Shown piece after piece: positions 42,579 to 51,257 of a stretch of DNA of 64,000 nucleotides (position 1 is its first letter; every line of letters starts with the position of its first letter). This DNA comes from an uncultured Oscillospiraceae bacterium (GTDB lineage Bacteria > Bacillota > Clostridia > Oscillospirales > Oscillospiraceae): positions 62,001-126,000 of the forward strand of contig CALWXJ010000054.1 of NCBI GenBank assembly GCA_944385475.1. Direction: 5' to 3'. Position numbers and translations under genes: made by a program. The notes under the pieces are model-generated. The model ran no database searches and had not been told where the DNA came from. It saw only the letters and a list, made by a program, of their open reading frames with translations.

Positions 42579-42607
42579 ATTATATATGAATCCCCTTCGT
42601 TGCGCAA
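42579..42607 (-). promoter_or_regulatory. Sigma-A promoter of the hprK cluster
   Basis: On the minus strand -35 TTGCGC (42607-42602) and -10 TATAAT (42584-42579), spacer 17. The -35 is weak and lies in the TTGCGCAA palindrome. Confidence 0.65.
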
Positions 42608-42669
42608 CACTTCCCCTCCGGGGGTTGGAAAAGTTTTTCTAAGAAAACTGATTTTTTTAAAAATTTCCC

Positions 42670-42698
42670 TTGCATTTTTGGATTCTTTCTGGTAATAT
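42670..42698 (+). promoter_or_regulatory. Sigma-A promoter of rpmB
   Basis: -35 TTGCAT (42670-42675) and -10 TAATAT (42693-42698), spacer 17, with TGG before the -10 (extended). Confidence 0.68.
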
Positions 42699-42755
42699 GC
42701 TTGTGTTGTCTACATCAGTAGGCATGGATTACGCAACAGCAAGGAGGTGCAACCG

Positions 42756-42944
42756 ATGGCTAAATGCGAGTTCTGCGACAAGGGCGTAACTTTCGGCATC
42801 AAGGTCTCTCACTCTCATCGGCGTTCCAACCGGACTTGGAAGCCCAATGTGAAGCGTGTGAAGGCGATCGTCGACGGCTCTCCCCGCCATGTGTATGTTT
42901 GTACCCGGTGCATGCGTTCCGGTAAGGTCACCAGAGCGGTCTGA
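42756..42944 (+). CDS. rpmB: Ribosomal protein L28
   Basis: A basic 62-residue large-subunit protein, with CEFCDKG at the N-terminus and CTRCMRSGKV near the end giving the four-cysteine, zinc-binding form of L28, and SHSHRRSNRTWKPN in the middle. The ATG at 42756 follows AAGGAGGTG; an in-frame ATG 9 bases earlier overlaps that site. Confidence 0.97.
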   Translation: MAKCEFCDKGVTFGIKVSHSHRRSNRTWKPNVKRVKAIVDGSPRHVYVCTRCMRSGKVTRAV

Positions 42945-42958
42945 CATGGTCAAACATC

Positions 42959-42987
42959 AAATCCCGGACAGGTTGTCCGGGATTTTT
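42959..42987 (+). terminator. Terminator of rpmB
   Basis: ATCCCGGACA (42961-42970) pairs with TGTCCGGGAT (42974-42983) round a GGT loop, then TTTTC. Confidence 0.92.
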
Positions 42988-43003
42988 CTTTCTTGCGTTT
43001 CAG

Positions 43004-43042
43004 AAGATCACCGGAGACATTCTGTCTCCGGTGATCTTTTTT
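43004..43042 (+). terminator. Second hairpin between rpmB and gpsA
   Basis: AAGATCACCGGAGACA (43004-43019) pairs perfectly with TGTCTCCGGTGATCTT (43023-43038), followed by TTTTTT on the plus strand and a weak TCTT on the minus strand, where gpsA converges. Confidence 0.85.
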
Positions 43043-43058
43043 CCGTGCAGCATGTGCT

Positions 43059-44063
43059 TTACAGCCACGTCATCTCTGTGAGCTCGTCTTTCTTTGCCCG
43101 GCCCATCAGCTCCTCCACCACCTCATGGACATCCCGTCCACAATAGAGGACTTCATAGGCGCAGCGGCAAATGGGCATCTCCACGCCCTCCCGCTGGCTG
43201 AGCTGGTGGAGGCTCTCCGCCGCATAGTACCCCTCCACCACGGCGCCCACCTCCTCCATGGCCTGCTGGGGGGTCTTCCCCTGGCCGATGAGAATGCCGG
43301 CGCGGCGGTTGCGGGAGTGCATGGAGGTACAAGTGACGATGAGATCTCCCATTCCCGCGAGGCCGCCAAACGTGCGGCGGGTCCCACCCAGCTGCTCACC
43401 CAGGCGCGTCAGCTCTGCCATGGCCCGGGTCATCAAAAGGGCCTTGGTGTTGTCCTGAAATCCCATGCCATCACATACGCCGCAGCTGAGCGCCACTACG
43501 TTTTTCATAGCCCCGGACAGCTCTACCCCCACTACATCGTAGCTGGTGTAGATCCGGAAATACCGATTCATAAAAGCATCCTGCACAAAACGGGCCGCAT
43601 CCCGATCCTGGCAGGCAGCCACGCAGCCAGTAGGCTGGCGAATGGCAACTTCTTCTGCATGGGAGGGGCCAGAAAGTGCTACTACTTTACAGACATTCCC
43701 CACCTCTGCCAGCAGGATCTCGCTCATCCGCAGGTTGGTGTCCCGCTCAATTCCCTTGGAGACGCTCACCAGGATTGTCTGGGGTCCCAAATAGGGTGCC
43801 GCCTTGCGCCCTGTCTGACGCACGGCAAAGGAGGGGGCGGCACAAACCACCAGGTCCACCCCCGCAAGGCAGGCAAGATCCGATGTGATGGTGATCTCTT
43901 CCGGGACGGTTACACCGGGCAAAAGGGGGTTTTCCCGGCTTTGCTGCATCACCACCGCCTTGGCGGGATTGTGGGACCAGAGAGTGACATCATGCCCATT
44001 GTCCCGCAGCACCAGACTCAAGGCCGTGCCCCAGCCGCCGCTGCCCAACACCACTGCTTTCAT
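43059..44063 (-). CDS. gpsA: Glycerol-3-phosphate dehydrogenase [NAD(P)+]
   Basis: GpsA makes sn-glycerol 3-phosphate for phospholipids. The 334 residues have the nucleotide loop GSGGWGTAL at 7-15, LVSVSKGIE, the catalytic lysine in ELSGAMKNVVAL, and GLAGMGDLIVTC. It overlaps plsY by 4 bases; PlsY uses its product directly. Confidence 0.97.
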   Translation of the reverse strand: MKAVVLGSGGWGTALSLVLRDNGHDVTLWSHNPAKAVVMQQSRENPLLPGVTVPEEITITSDLACLAGVDLVVCAAPSFAVRQTGRKAAPYLGPQTILVSVSKGIERDTNLRMSEILLAEVGNVCKVVALSGPSHAEEVAIRQPTGCVAACQDRDAARFVQDAFMNRYFRIYTSYDVVGVELSGAMKNVVALSCGVCDGMGFQDNTKALLMTRAMAELTRLGEQLGGTRRTFGGLAGMGDLIVTCTSMHSRNRRAGILIGQGKTPQQAMEEVGAVVEGYYAAESLHQLSQREGVEMPICRCAYEVLYCGRDVHEVVEELMGRAKKDELTEMTWL

Positions 44064-44749
44064 TTTTCACATCCCCCCTTTTGATCTTTTCGATGCAGGG
44101 AAAACTTGTTTTCCGTCCCCTGAAGCAGGCGGCGGATATTGGCCCGGTGCTGCCAAACCACCAGACCGCCCACCAAAAACGCCAGCACCACGATCACAGG
44201 ATCGGGATAGCAGTACCAGGAGATGAAGGGGAAGCTGCCCCCGGCCCACACGGAGCCCAAAGACACATACCGGGTCAAAACAGCCAGGATCAAAAATCCG
44301 CCCCACACCACCAGGGCGATGCGCCAGTCCATCATAATGGCGATGGTGCCGCCGGAGAGGATCCCCTTTCCTCCCTTAAAATGGAACATGCAGGGGAACA
44401 TATGGCCCAGCAGGCAGAAAAGGGCCGCCCAGTACTTCCCGAAAACCACCAGGTCCAACGTGCCGAAGGCCCACGCCCCCAGCAGGACGGCAACCACCGC
44501 TTTTAAAACATCGCACAGGATCACCACAAGGGTCAGCGCCCCGCCAAAGGTGCGGTAAAAGTTGGTAAGGCCCGCGTTTCCGCTGCCGTGGTTGCGGACG
44601 TCGTCCCGCAGGATATACTTGGAGACAATCACCGCCCCGTTGAAGCATCCCAAAAAATACGAGATGATGGCAATGCCCAAAAGCAGCAGGCCCCCCCACA
44701 ATGTCACAAGCTGGGCAAAGCCGATATTGATTCCGCCCACAGCCCTCAC
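44060..44749 (-). CDS. plsY: Acyl-phosphate glycerol-3-phosphate acyltransferase
   Basis: PlsY moves an acyl group from acyl-phosphate to glycerol 3-phosphate in the membrane, the first step of phospholipid synthesis. The 229-residue protein has about six hydrophobic segments and the three family motifs: GSGNAGLTNFYR (about 56-67), HMFPCMFHFKGGKG (about 118-131) and the third near the C-terminus. It overlaps der and gpsA by 4 bases each. The N-terminus is slightly longer than usual. Confidence 0.95.
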   Translation of the reverse strand: MRAVGGINIGFAQLVTLWGGLLLLGIAIISYFLGCFNGAVIVSKYILRDDVRNHGSGNAGLTNFYRTFGGALTLVVILCDVLKAVVAVLLGAWAFGTLDLVVFGKYWAALFCLLGHMFPCMFHFKGGKGILSGGTIAIMMDWRIALVVWGGFLILAVLTRYVSLGSVWAGGSFPFISWYCYPDPVIVVLAFLVGGLVVWQHRANIRRLLQGTENKFSLHRKDQKGGCEK

Positions 44750-46071
44750 TCCTCCTTATCGCCCTTTTGCCGGATGGAGAGGATGACAGGCGTCCCCTCC
44801 AGACCGAAGGTATTGCGGATACAATTTTCCAGATAACGCCGGTAGGAAAAATGAAACAGCCGGGCGTCGTTGCAGAAGACCACGAAGTGCGGCGGCCGGA
44901 TGCCCACCTGGGTCATATAATAGATCTTCAGCCGGCGGCCCTTGTCCGTGGGGGGCTGCACCCGGGTCTGGGCATCCGCCAGGACATTGTTGAGCATACC
45001 GGTGGTGATACGGGTGGAGGCCTGGTTGGAGACATAATCGATGAGTTCAAAAAGCCGGTCCACCCGCTGTCCGGTTTTCGCGGAGATAAACAAAATAGGC
45101 GCATAGGTCATAAAGGCCAGGCCCTTTCGGATCTCTTCCCGCATGTGGTCCATCGTCTTCCCGTCTTTTTCGATGAGGTCCCATTTGTTTACCACGATGA
45201 TACTGGCCTTTCCCGCCTCGTGGGCCAGCCCTGCCACTTTGGTGTCCTGCTCGGTGACGCCTTCCGTGGCGTCAATGAGGATCAGGCACACGTCGCTGCG
45301 CTCAATGGCCATGGTGGCCCGCAGAACGGAGTATTTTTCAATATCCTCCTCCACCTTGGACTTACGCCGGATGCCGGCGGTATCGATAAAGACAAACGCC
45401 CCTTTCTCATTTTCAAAGCGGGAGTCGATGGCATCCCGGGTAGTGCCTGCCACATCGGAGACGATGACCCGCTCCTCCCCCAGGATCCTGTTCACCAAAG
45501 AGGACTTGCCGGCATTGGGCTTGCCGATGACCGCCACATGGATGGCGTCATCGGCCTCTTCCTCTTCCTCCTCTGGGGGAAAATACTGTACACAGGCATC
45601 CAGCAGGTCGCCGGTGCCGTGGCCGTGGACGGCAGAGACGGCAATGGGCTCTCCCAGTCCCAAGTTATAGAACTCGTAAAAATCCGGATCCGGTGCGCCG
45701 GTGGAGTCCATTTTGTTCACCGCCAGCACAATGGGTTTGCCGCTGCGCTGCAGCATCCCTGCCACTTCCTGATCAGAGGCGGTGAGACCCGTCTTCACGT
45801 CTACCAAAAATATGATCACCGTGGCATTTTCAATGGCGATCTGCGCCTGCTGCCGCATGAACTCCAGAATCTGATTATCTGCCCGGGGCTCGATGCCGCC
45901 GGTATCGATCAGTGTAAAAGACCGCCCGTTCCAGTCGGTCTCCCCATAGATCCGGTCGCGGGTAACGCCGGGGGTATCCTCCACAATGGAGATCCGCTTT
46001 CCGATGAGCTTGTTAAACAGCATGGATTTTCCCACATTGGGGCGGCCCACAATGGCAACAATGGGCTTCAT
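44746..46071 (-). CDS. der: Ribosome assembly GTPase Der (EngA)
   Basis: Der has two tandem GTPase domains and is needed for 50S assembly. The 441 residues carry GRPNVGKS at 9-16 and GKPNAGKS near 184, each with DTPG/DTAG and NKxD loops (NKMD, NKWD), and a KH-like C-terminal domain. An acidic EEEEEE-type linker joins the G domains. The start at 46071 (MKPIVAIVG) is normal; a longer frame is not needed. Confidence 0.97.
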   Translation of the reverse strand: MKPIVAIVGRPNVGKSMLFNKLIGKRISIVEDTPGVTRDRIYGETDWNGRSFTLIDTGGIEPRADNQILEFMRQQAQIAIENATVIIFLVDVKTGLTASDQEVAGMLQRSGKPIVLAVNKMDSTGAPDPDFYEFYNLGLGEPIAVSAVHGHGTGDLLDACVQYFPPEEEEEEADDAIHVAVIGKPNAGKSSLVNRILGEERVIVSDVAGTTRDAIDSRFENEKGAFVFIDTAGIRRKSKVEEDIEKYSVLRATMAIERSDVCLILIDATEGVTEQDTKVAGLAHEAGKASIIVVNKWDLIEKDGKTMDHMREEIRKGLAFMTYAPILFISAKTGQRVDRLFELIDYVSNQASTRITTGMLNNVLADAQTRVQPPTDKGRRLKIYYMTQVGIRPPHFVVFCNDARLFHFSYRRYLENCIRNTFGLEGTPVILSIRQKGDKEE

Positions 46072-46202
46072 TGGCCCTCCCCTCCCTCTTTTCTCTTTTT
46101 TCATGGATGTGCAAAACACGCTTTTATTATACCCGTTCACACGCGGGATAGCAAGTTGAAAACGCCTTGCCCTATGGCGATCTGATATTGCCGCATGAAG
46201 GC

Positions 46203-46239
46203 AAAAAAATGGAGAGGGAAGCGCGTTTCTTCCCTCTCC
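46203..46239 (-). terminator. Terminator of yceD-rpmF
   Basis: On the minus strand GGAGAGGGAAG and CTTCCCTCTCC (46239-46211) form an 11-bp stem, followed by ATTTTTTTG. Confidence 0.93.
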
Positions 46240-46254
46240 AGCAAGATCTTTGCC

Positions 46255-46449
46255 TTATTTCGCAACGACGGACTTGACAACCTTGACCTCACGGCCGTTG
46301 TAACTACCGCACTCCTGGCACATTCTGTGAGGCAGGTGCAGCGCACCGCATTTGGGGCATTTCACGAGACCGGGCGTCTCCAGCTTCCAGTGGGAGCTGC
46401 GGCGCTTATCCCGTCTTGCCTTGGATACTTTTCCCTTAGGTACTGCCAT
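46255..46449 (-). CDS. rpmF: Ribosomal protein L32
   Basis: A 64-residue basic protein starting MAVPKGKVSKARRDKRRS and holding the zinc ribbon CPKCGALHLPHRMCQEC. The ATG at 46449 follows GGAGGTG; the earlier ATG at 46473 lies before that site. It is linked to yceD upstream, as is usual. Confidence 0.97.
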   Translation of the reverse strand: MAVPKGKVSKARRDKRRSSHWKLETPGLVKCPKCGALHLPHRMCQECGSYNGREVKVVKSVVAK

Positions 46450-46494
46450 TGTGACACCTCCTTGATTAAACAAAGGCCCGGGAGTGCCCCGTCC

Positions 46495-47004
46495 TTATTC
46501 TTTATGATCGTTGTTCTCCAAGAGCTTGGCCAGAACCGCCAGCCGTGGATCCCCCTCCTTTTTGCAGGAGCAGGGGCCGAGATTCAAATCGGCACCACAG
46601 CGAGGGCACAGTCCCTTGCAGTCTTCAGAACACAGCGTTTTGGTGTCCATCCCGAGGATGAAGGCCGTGCGGGACAGCTCCCCCAGATCCACTTTCCCCT
46701 CCGTCAGCAGCACGATCTCATCGTTGTCCTCATTTTGTACTTCCTCGGCCAAAATGCACGAAAAGGGCACTTCCTTATCCTGCAAAAAGGCCTTGCCGCA
46801 GCGGTCACACACTGCGTCAAGGCAGCTGCGGGCCGTGAAGCTCAGTTTCAAAACATCGGCGCTGTTGCGGACCTCGCCCTCCACAGTGACGGGCCGGCTG
46901 ATGGGATGGCGCCCGGCAAATTCCATGTCGGAAAGATCCAGATCAAACTGGAATGTCAGATGCTTGCCGGGGGCGTGCAGAATTGGTTTTACATCAAAAA
47001 GCAT
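46495..47004 (-). CDS. yceD: YceD family protein (DUF177)
   Basis: A 169-residue cytoplasmic protein with a central CDRCGKAF pair and a C-terminal cysteine cluster KGLCPRCGADLN followed by PCSC. YceD proteins are nearly always encoded ahead of rpmF and are linked to 23S rRNA maturation. The gene is read from an ideal promoter with a short leader. Confidence 0.92.
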   Translation of the reverse strand: MLFDVKPILHAPGKHLTFQFDLDLSDMEFAGRHPISRPVTVEGEVRNSADVLKLSFTARSCLDAVCDRCGKAFLQDKEVPFSCILAEEVQNEDNDEIVLLTEGKVDLGELSRTAFILGMDTKTLCSEDCKGLCPRCGADLNLGPCSCKKEGDPRLAVLAKLLENNDHKE

Positions 47005-47031
47005 AGGCTACCTCGTAATGACACGTTTAGT

Positions 47032-47060
47032 ATTATAAGGGATTGGCCTTTGGTTGTCAA
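47032..47060 (-). promoter_or_regulatory. Perfect consensus sigma-A promoter of yceD-rpmF
   Basis: On the minus strand TTGACA (47060-47055) and TATAAT (47037-47032) with exactly 17 bases between: every position matches the consensus. Confidence 0.93.
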
Positions 47061-47194
47061 ACAATTTTTTCAAAATTCATCCGCTTTTTTCATTTTCCCC
47101 GCAAACTTTTTTGCCGCCTCTCTTTTTCCCTCTTTGCTTTACTTTTTCTTCAGATCCGGGTATGATGATATCAGATGAAATTGGGGGAAGAGTT

Positions 47195-48157
47195 ATGCGG
47201 GAATTCACCATTGGGAAAAATGACGCCGGGCAGCGCCTGGATCGCTTTGTGTCCAAGACGCTGCCGCTGCTGCCTCCGGCGCTTTTGCAGAAGTATATCC
47301 GGTTAAAGCGGATCAAGGTCAACGGAAAGGGCTCCAAGCGGGACGCCCGCCTGGCCCTGGGAGATGTGCTGCAGCTTTATATCAACGATGAGTTTTTTGA
47401 CCAGCCCGCGGAGGAGAATGTCTTTTTGACTCTTTTCCACCCCCAGTTGACCATCGTCTATGAAGACGAAAACCTTCTGCTGGTGGACAAGCGTCCCGGT
47501 GTGGTGGTCCATGCCGACGAAACCGAAAAGGTCAACACCCTCATCAATCACATCCAGGCATACCTTTATCAAAAACGAGAGTGGAATCCCAAGTGGGAAA
47601 ACGCCTTTACTCCCGCCCTCTGCAACCGGATCGACCGCAATACCGGCGGCATCGTCATGGCGGCGAAAAATGCCGAGACGCTGCGGATCCTCAACGAAAA
47701 AATCCGACAGCATGAAATCGAAAAATCCTACCTTTGCATCACTGTGGGCCGCCCCTCCCCTGCCGCGGGAAAAATCGAGGGGTTTTTGCGCAAGGATGAG
47801 GTAAAAAACCAAGTGACCTTCCACCGCCGCCCCGTCCCCGGTGGAAAAACAGCTGTTACCTTTTATAAGACTCTAAAGAGCCAGGGCCCTCTTTCCCTGG
47901 TGGAGTGCCGTCTTCTCACAGGGCGCACCCATCAAATCCGGGTATCCATGGCAGAGATCGGCTGTCCCCTCTTGGGGGATGGAAAATACGGCCGGGGGGA
48001 TGTGAATCGCCGCTATCACGAGACCCGTCAGGCCCTGTATTCCTATAAGCTCCGCTTCGCCTTCCCCACGGATGCGGGCCTCCTCAATTACTTGCGGGGC
48101 AAGGAATTTTCCGTGGAGGAAGTCCCCTTTTGCGCCCGGTATTTTCCCCCTGTGTAA
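47195..48157 (+). CDS. RluA family pseudouridine synthase
   Basis: The 320-residue protein has an N-terminal S4 domain (about 12-75), then the RluA catalytic domain with VVYEDENLLLVDKRPG, the catalytic Asp at 147 in NRIDRNTGG, and LLTGRTHQIRVSMAEIGCPLLGD in part (RTHQIRVS). The usual HRLDxxTSG reads NRIDRNTGG, a variation seen in the Firmicute branch. It modifies uridines in 23S rRNA or tRNA; the target cannot be told. The start at 47195 matches the S4 domain. Confidence 0.92.
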   Translation: MREFTIGKNDAGQRLDRFVSKTLPLLPPALLQKYIRLKRIKVNGKGSKRDARLALGDVLQLYINDEFFDQPAEENVFLTLFHPQLTIVYEDENLLLVDKRPGVVVHADETEKVNTLINHIQAYLYQKREWNPKWENAFTPALCNRIDRNTGGIVMAAKNAETLRILNEKIRQHEIEKSYLCITVGRPSPAAGKIEGFLRKDEVKNQVTFHRRPVPGGKTAVTFYKTLKSQGPLSLVECRLLTGRTHQIRVSMAEIGCPLLGDGKYGRGDVNRRYHETRQALYSYKLRFAFPTDAGLLNYLRGKEFSVEEVPFCARYFPPV

Positions 48158-48195
48158 AATCCGGAAAAATCCCGCATAAAATACCCCCAATCCAC

Positions 48196-48224
48196 TTGAC
48201 AATTCTATCTGCGTTCGCTATATT
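48196..48224 (+). promoter_or_regulatory. Sigma-A promoter of the potABCD operon
   Basis: -35 TTGACA (48196-48201, perfect) and -10 TATATT (48219-48224), spacer 17. The leader is about 90 bases. Confidence 0.86.
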
Positions 48225-48320
48225 TCAAATTGCTGAATTTCGACGAGAAAGGTTCCCCCTCAACAGAGAAAAGAGGCGTTTGTTTGATTTCAAATTTTGC
48301 ATTGAAATGGGGGAGGATAC

Positions 48321-49484
48321 ATGTCCAAGGAGTTGATTCGCCTGCAGGATCTGTGCATGGCGTACGACGACGAGCAGGTTCTCGATCACTTAAATCTCTA
48401 TATCAACGATCAGGAATTCCTCACACTGTTAGGGCCCAGTGGGTGCGGTAAAACCACCACACTGCGGATCATCGGCGGCTTCGTGACTCCCACGTCCGGA
48501 GACGTCTTCTTTGACGGTGTGAGGATTAATGACGTTCCGCCCTATCAGCGCAAGATCAACACCGTCTTTCAAAAGTATGCCCTGTTCCCCCATCTGAACG
48601 TCTTTGAAAATGTGGCCTTCGGCCTGCGGCTGAAGAAGGTGCCGGAGAAGGAACTGCGCCAGCGGGTCATGGAAATGCTGGAGGTGGTGAGCCTCAAGGG
48701 CTTTGAAAACCGCAAGCCTGACGCTCTCTCCGGCGGTCAGCAGCAGCGGGTGGCCATTGCCCGGGCGCTGGTGAACCGCCCCAAGGTGCTGCTCCTGGAT
48801 GAGCCTCTGGGCGCCCTGGACCTGAAGCTGCGCAAGGATATGCAGATCGAGCTGAAAAAGATCCAGCAGCAGGTGGGCATTACCTTTATCTACGTCACCC
48901 ATGACCAGGAAGAGGCTCTTACCATGTCCGACACCATCGTGGTGATGGACGGGGGCCACATCCAGCAGATCGGGACCCCGGAGGATATCTACAACGAACC
49001 TAAAAACGCCTTTGTGGCGGACTTTATCGGGGAGTCCAACATCATCGACGGTGTCATGCCCCGGGATAAAGTGGTAAAGATGTACGGCCGGGAGTTCGCC
49101 TGCCTGGACGGCGGCTTTGCCGAAAATGAGCCGGTGGACGTGGTGATCCGCCCGGAGGATATCGATATCGTCCCTGTGGAGCAGGGGCAGCTGGTGGGCA
49201 CTGTCACCTCTGTGACCTTCAAGGGGATGCAGTACGATATCATTGTGGACTTCCGGGGCTTTAAATGGCTGATCCAAACCACGGATCACTCCCCTGTGGG
49301 GGCCCGTATCGGCGTAAAAATCGATCCCGACGGGTTCCACATCATGAAAAAGAGTCAGTATTCCGGTATGTTCGGCGACTACAGCTCTTACAGCGAGGAG
49401 TACGACGAGTTGTCTGACGCGGAGGCCTTGGACGCGGAGGAGGACACAGACGCACAGCGCCGGGAGGACGGCTATGCGGAATAA
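48321..49484 (+). CDS. potA: Spermidine/putrescine ABC transporter ATPase
   Basis: The ATPase of a polyamine importer. The 387 residues show Walker A GPSGCGKT at 38-45, the signature [15 protein letters not shown], Walker [13 protein letters not shown], the His switch VTHDQEEAL, and a C-terminal TOBE domain (about 240-345). The last 40 residues are strongly acidic and Tyr/Ser-rich, beyond the normal end. Its stop overlaps potB by 11 bases. Confidence 0.94.
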   Translation: MSKELIRLQDLCMAYDDEQVLDHLNLYINDQEFLTLLGPSGCGKTTTLRIIGGFVTPTSGDVFFDGVRINDVPPYQRKINTVFQKYALFPHLNVFENVAFGLRLKKVPEKELRQRVMEMLEVVSLKGFENRKPDALSGGQQQRVAIARALVNRPKVLLLDEPLGALDLKLRKDMQIELKKIQQQVGITFIYVTHDQEEALTMSDTIVVMDGGHIQQIGTPEDIYNEPKNAFVADFIGESNIIDGVMPRDKVVKMYGREFACLDGGFAENEPVDVVIRPEDIDIVPVEQGQLVGTVTSVTFKGMQYDIIVDFRGFKWLIQTTDHSPVGARIGVKIDPDGFHIMKKSQYSGMFGDYSSYSEEYDELSDAEALDAEEDTDAQRREDGYAE

Positions 49485-50286
49485 ATATGTGGCCTTCCCC
49501 TATGTGGGGTGGATGGCCCTTTTTGTCGTGGCGCCTTTGATCGTGGTGGTGGTCTATGCCCTTACCACCCGGGACGGCTCTTTGACGCTGGACAACTTCT
49601 CCTCCATGCTCCAGTACGCCCCAGTGTTTGGGCGCTCCTTTTTCCTGGCCCTGCTGGCCACAGCCATCTGCATCCTCTTGGGCTATCCCATGGCCTATTA
49701 TCTTTCCCGGGAGCGGGGATGGCTTCGGCGGATGGCCACTATGCTCATCATGCTGCCCATGTGGATGAATTTCTTGCTGCGGACCTATTCCTGGGTATTC
49801 CTTCTGGAGCGCAACGGCCTGTTCAACTCCCTTTTGGAGAGTTTTGGGCTTCCCAAGGTCAATATCATCGACACCTCTGGTGCCGTGGTTTTGGGCATGG
49901 TGTATAACTTCCTGCCTTTTATGGTGCTGCCTATTTACTCCGTCATTGAGAAGATCGACTACCGGGTCATTGAGGCCGCCCAGGATCTGGGGGCCAACTC
50001 GGCCCAGGTGTTCCGCCGGGTGATCTTCCCCCTCTCTCTGCCTGGGGTCCTCTCCGGCATCACCATGGTGTTCATCCCGTCGGTATCCACCTTTGTCATC
50101 TCCCGCCTCTTGGGGGGAGGCAAGGAACTGCTCTTGGGTGATCTCATCGAGATGCAGTTTTTAGGCAGCGCTTATAACCCCCATTTGGGCAGCGCCATCT
50201 CCCTTGTGATGATGGTGATCGTTCTGGTATGCATGGGGATCATGAACCGCTTTGGCGAGGGTGAAGAGGAGGCGATGCTGCTGTGA
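49474..50286 (+). CDS. potB: Spermidine/putrescine ABC transporter permease
   Basis: The first permease of the importer: 270 residues, six membrane helices, PotB layout with YCLTT-like [13 protein letters not shown] and the EAA loop [20 protein letters not shown] that contacts PotA. It overlaps potC by 4 bases and potA by 11 bases, so the complex is made in fixed ratio. Confidence 0.94.
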   Translation: MRNKYVAFPYVGWMALFVVAPLIVVVVYALTTRDGSLTLDNFSSMLQYAPVFGRSFFLALLATAICILLGYPMAYYLSRERGWLRRMATMLIMLPMWMNFLLRTYSWVFLLERNGLFNSLLESFGLPKVNIIDTSGAVVLGMVYNFLPFMVLPIYSVIEKIDYRVIEAAQDLGANSAQVFRRVIFPLSLPGVLSGITMVFIPSVSTFVISRLLGGGKELLLGDLIEMQFLGSAYNPHLGSAISLVMMVIVLVCMGIMNRFGEGEEEAMLL

Positions 50287-51176
50287 AGAAAAACGGAGTT
50301 GTCTCCCGCCTTTTGCTGGCGGTGATGTTCCTGTTCCTGTACGCCCCCATTTTTGTGCTGATCATCTTCTCCTTCAATGACTCCAAGTCCACTGCCGTGT
50401 GGAACGGCTTTACCTTGAACTGGTATGTGGAGCTGTTTCAAAACCGTGCGGTGATGAGTGCGCTGCGGACGACGCTTTTGGTATCTGTCCTGGCCACGGC
50501 CATTGCCACGGTGGCAGGCACTGCCGCGGCCATCGGTTTTTACAGCATGCGCCGCCGCAGCCGCACGGCCTGCCTGGCGGTGAACAATATCCCCCTGACC
50601 AACGCCGATGTCATCACCGGCGTTTCCATGATGCTGCTTTTCGTGTTCGTGGGACAGGGCCTCAGTGCGTTTTCCAACTGGCTCAACGGCCTGCAGTGGG
50701 TGGAGGACGCCAATCTCTGGTTCGATTTTAGTTTTAGTCTTGGCTTTGGAACACTGCTGATCGCCCACATCACCTTCGATATCCCCTATGTGATCCTCTC
50801 TGTACTTCCCAAGCTGCGGCAGCTGGATCCCAATCTGGCGGAAGCGGCCCAGGATCTGGGGGCCACCCGTTTTGTAGCCTTTTGGAAGGTGGTGCTGCCG
50901 GAGCTGATGCCCGGCATCGTCAACGGCATGCTCATCGCCTTCACCATGTCCATCGATGATTTCGTCATCAGCTATTTCACCGCCGGCAGCCAGGTGTCCA
51001 CCCTCTCCATGGTGGTATACTCCATGGTGCGCCGCCAGATCAGCCCCGAGATCAAAGCCCTGTCTACGCTGATGTTCGTGGCGGTCCTCATCTTGCTGGT
51101 GATCATCAACCTGCGCCAGGCCCGGCAGGAATCCGCCGCGGCCCGCCGCAGACATGCCGCCGCGCGGCAGCCCTGA
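50283..51176 (+). CDS. potC: Spermidine/putrescine ABC transporter permease
   Basis: The second permease, 297 residues with six helices and the EAA loop [21 protein letters not shown], plus the SIDDFVISYFTAGSQVSTL stretch characteristic of PotC. The C-terminus is an Arg/Ala-rich tail. It forms the membrane channel with PotB. Confidence 0.94.
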   Translation: MKKNGVVSRLLLAVMFLFLYAPIFVLIIFSFNDSKSTAVWNGFTLNWYVELFQNRAVMSALRTTLLVSVLATAIATVAGTAAAIGFYSMRRRSRTACLAVNNIPLTNADVITGVSMMLLFVFVGQGLSAFSNWLNGLQWVEDANLWFDFSFSLGFGTLLIAHITFDIPYVILSVLPKLRQLDPNLAEAAQDLGATRFVAFWKVVLPELMPGIVNGMLIAFTMSIDDFVISYFTAGSQVSTLSMVVYSMVRRQISPEIKALSTLMFVAVLILLVIINLRQARQESAAARRRHAAARQP

Positions 51177-51257
51177 CCCCCCTTTTTTCGTTGGTCTGAC
51201 CCCCAGGGTCTGATCATAGAGTAACTTCCACAATCTGAAAGGAGAAAAAGAAAGAAA

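Larger units (their letters stand above)
42457..42755. other. Divergent region between hprK and rpmB
   Basis: A 299-base region with one promoter in each direction. On the minus side the hprK leader is about 120 bases long. An 8-base palindrome TTGCGCAA (42600-42607) overlaps the hprK -35. I see no gene. Confidence 0.7.
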
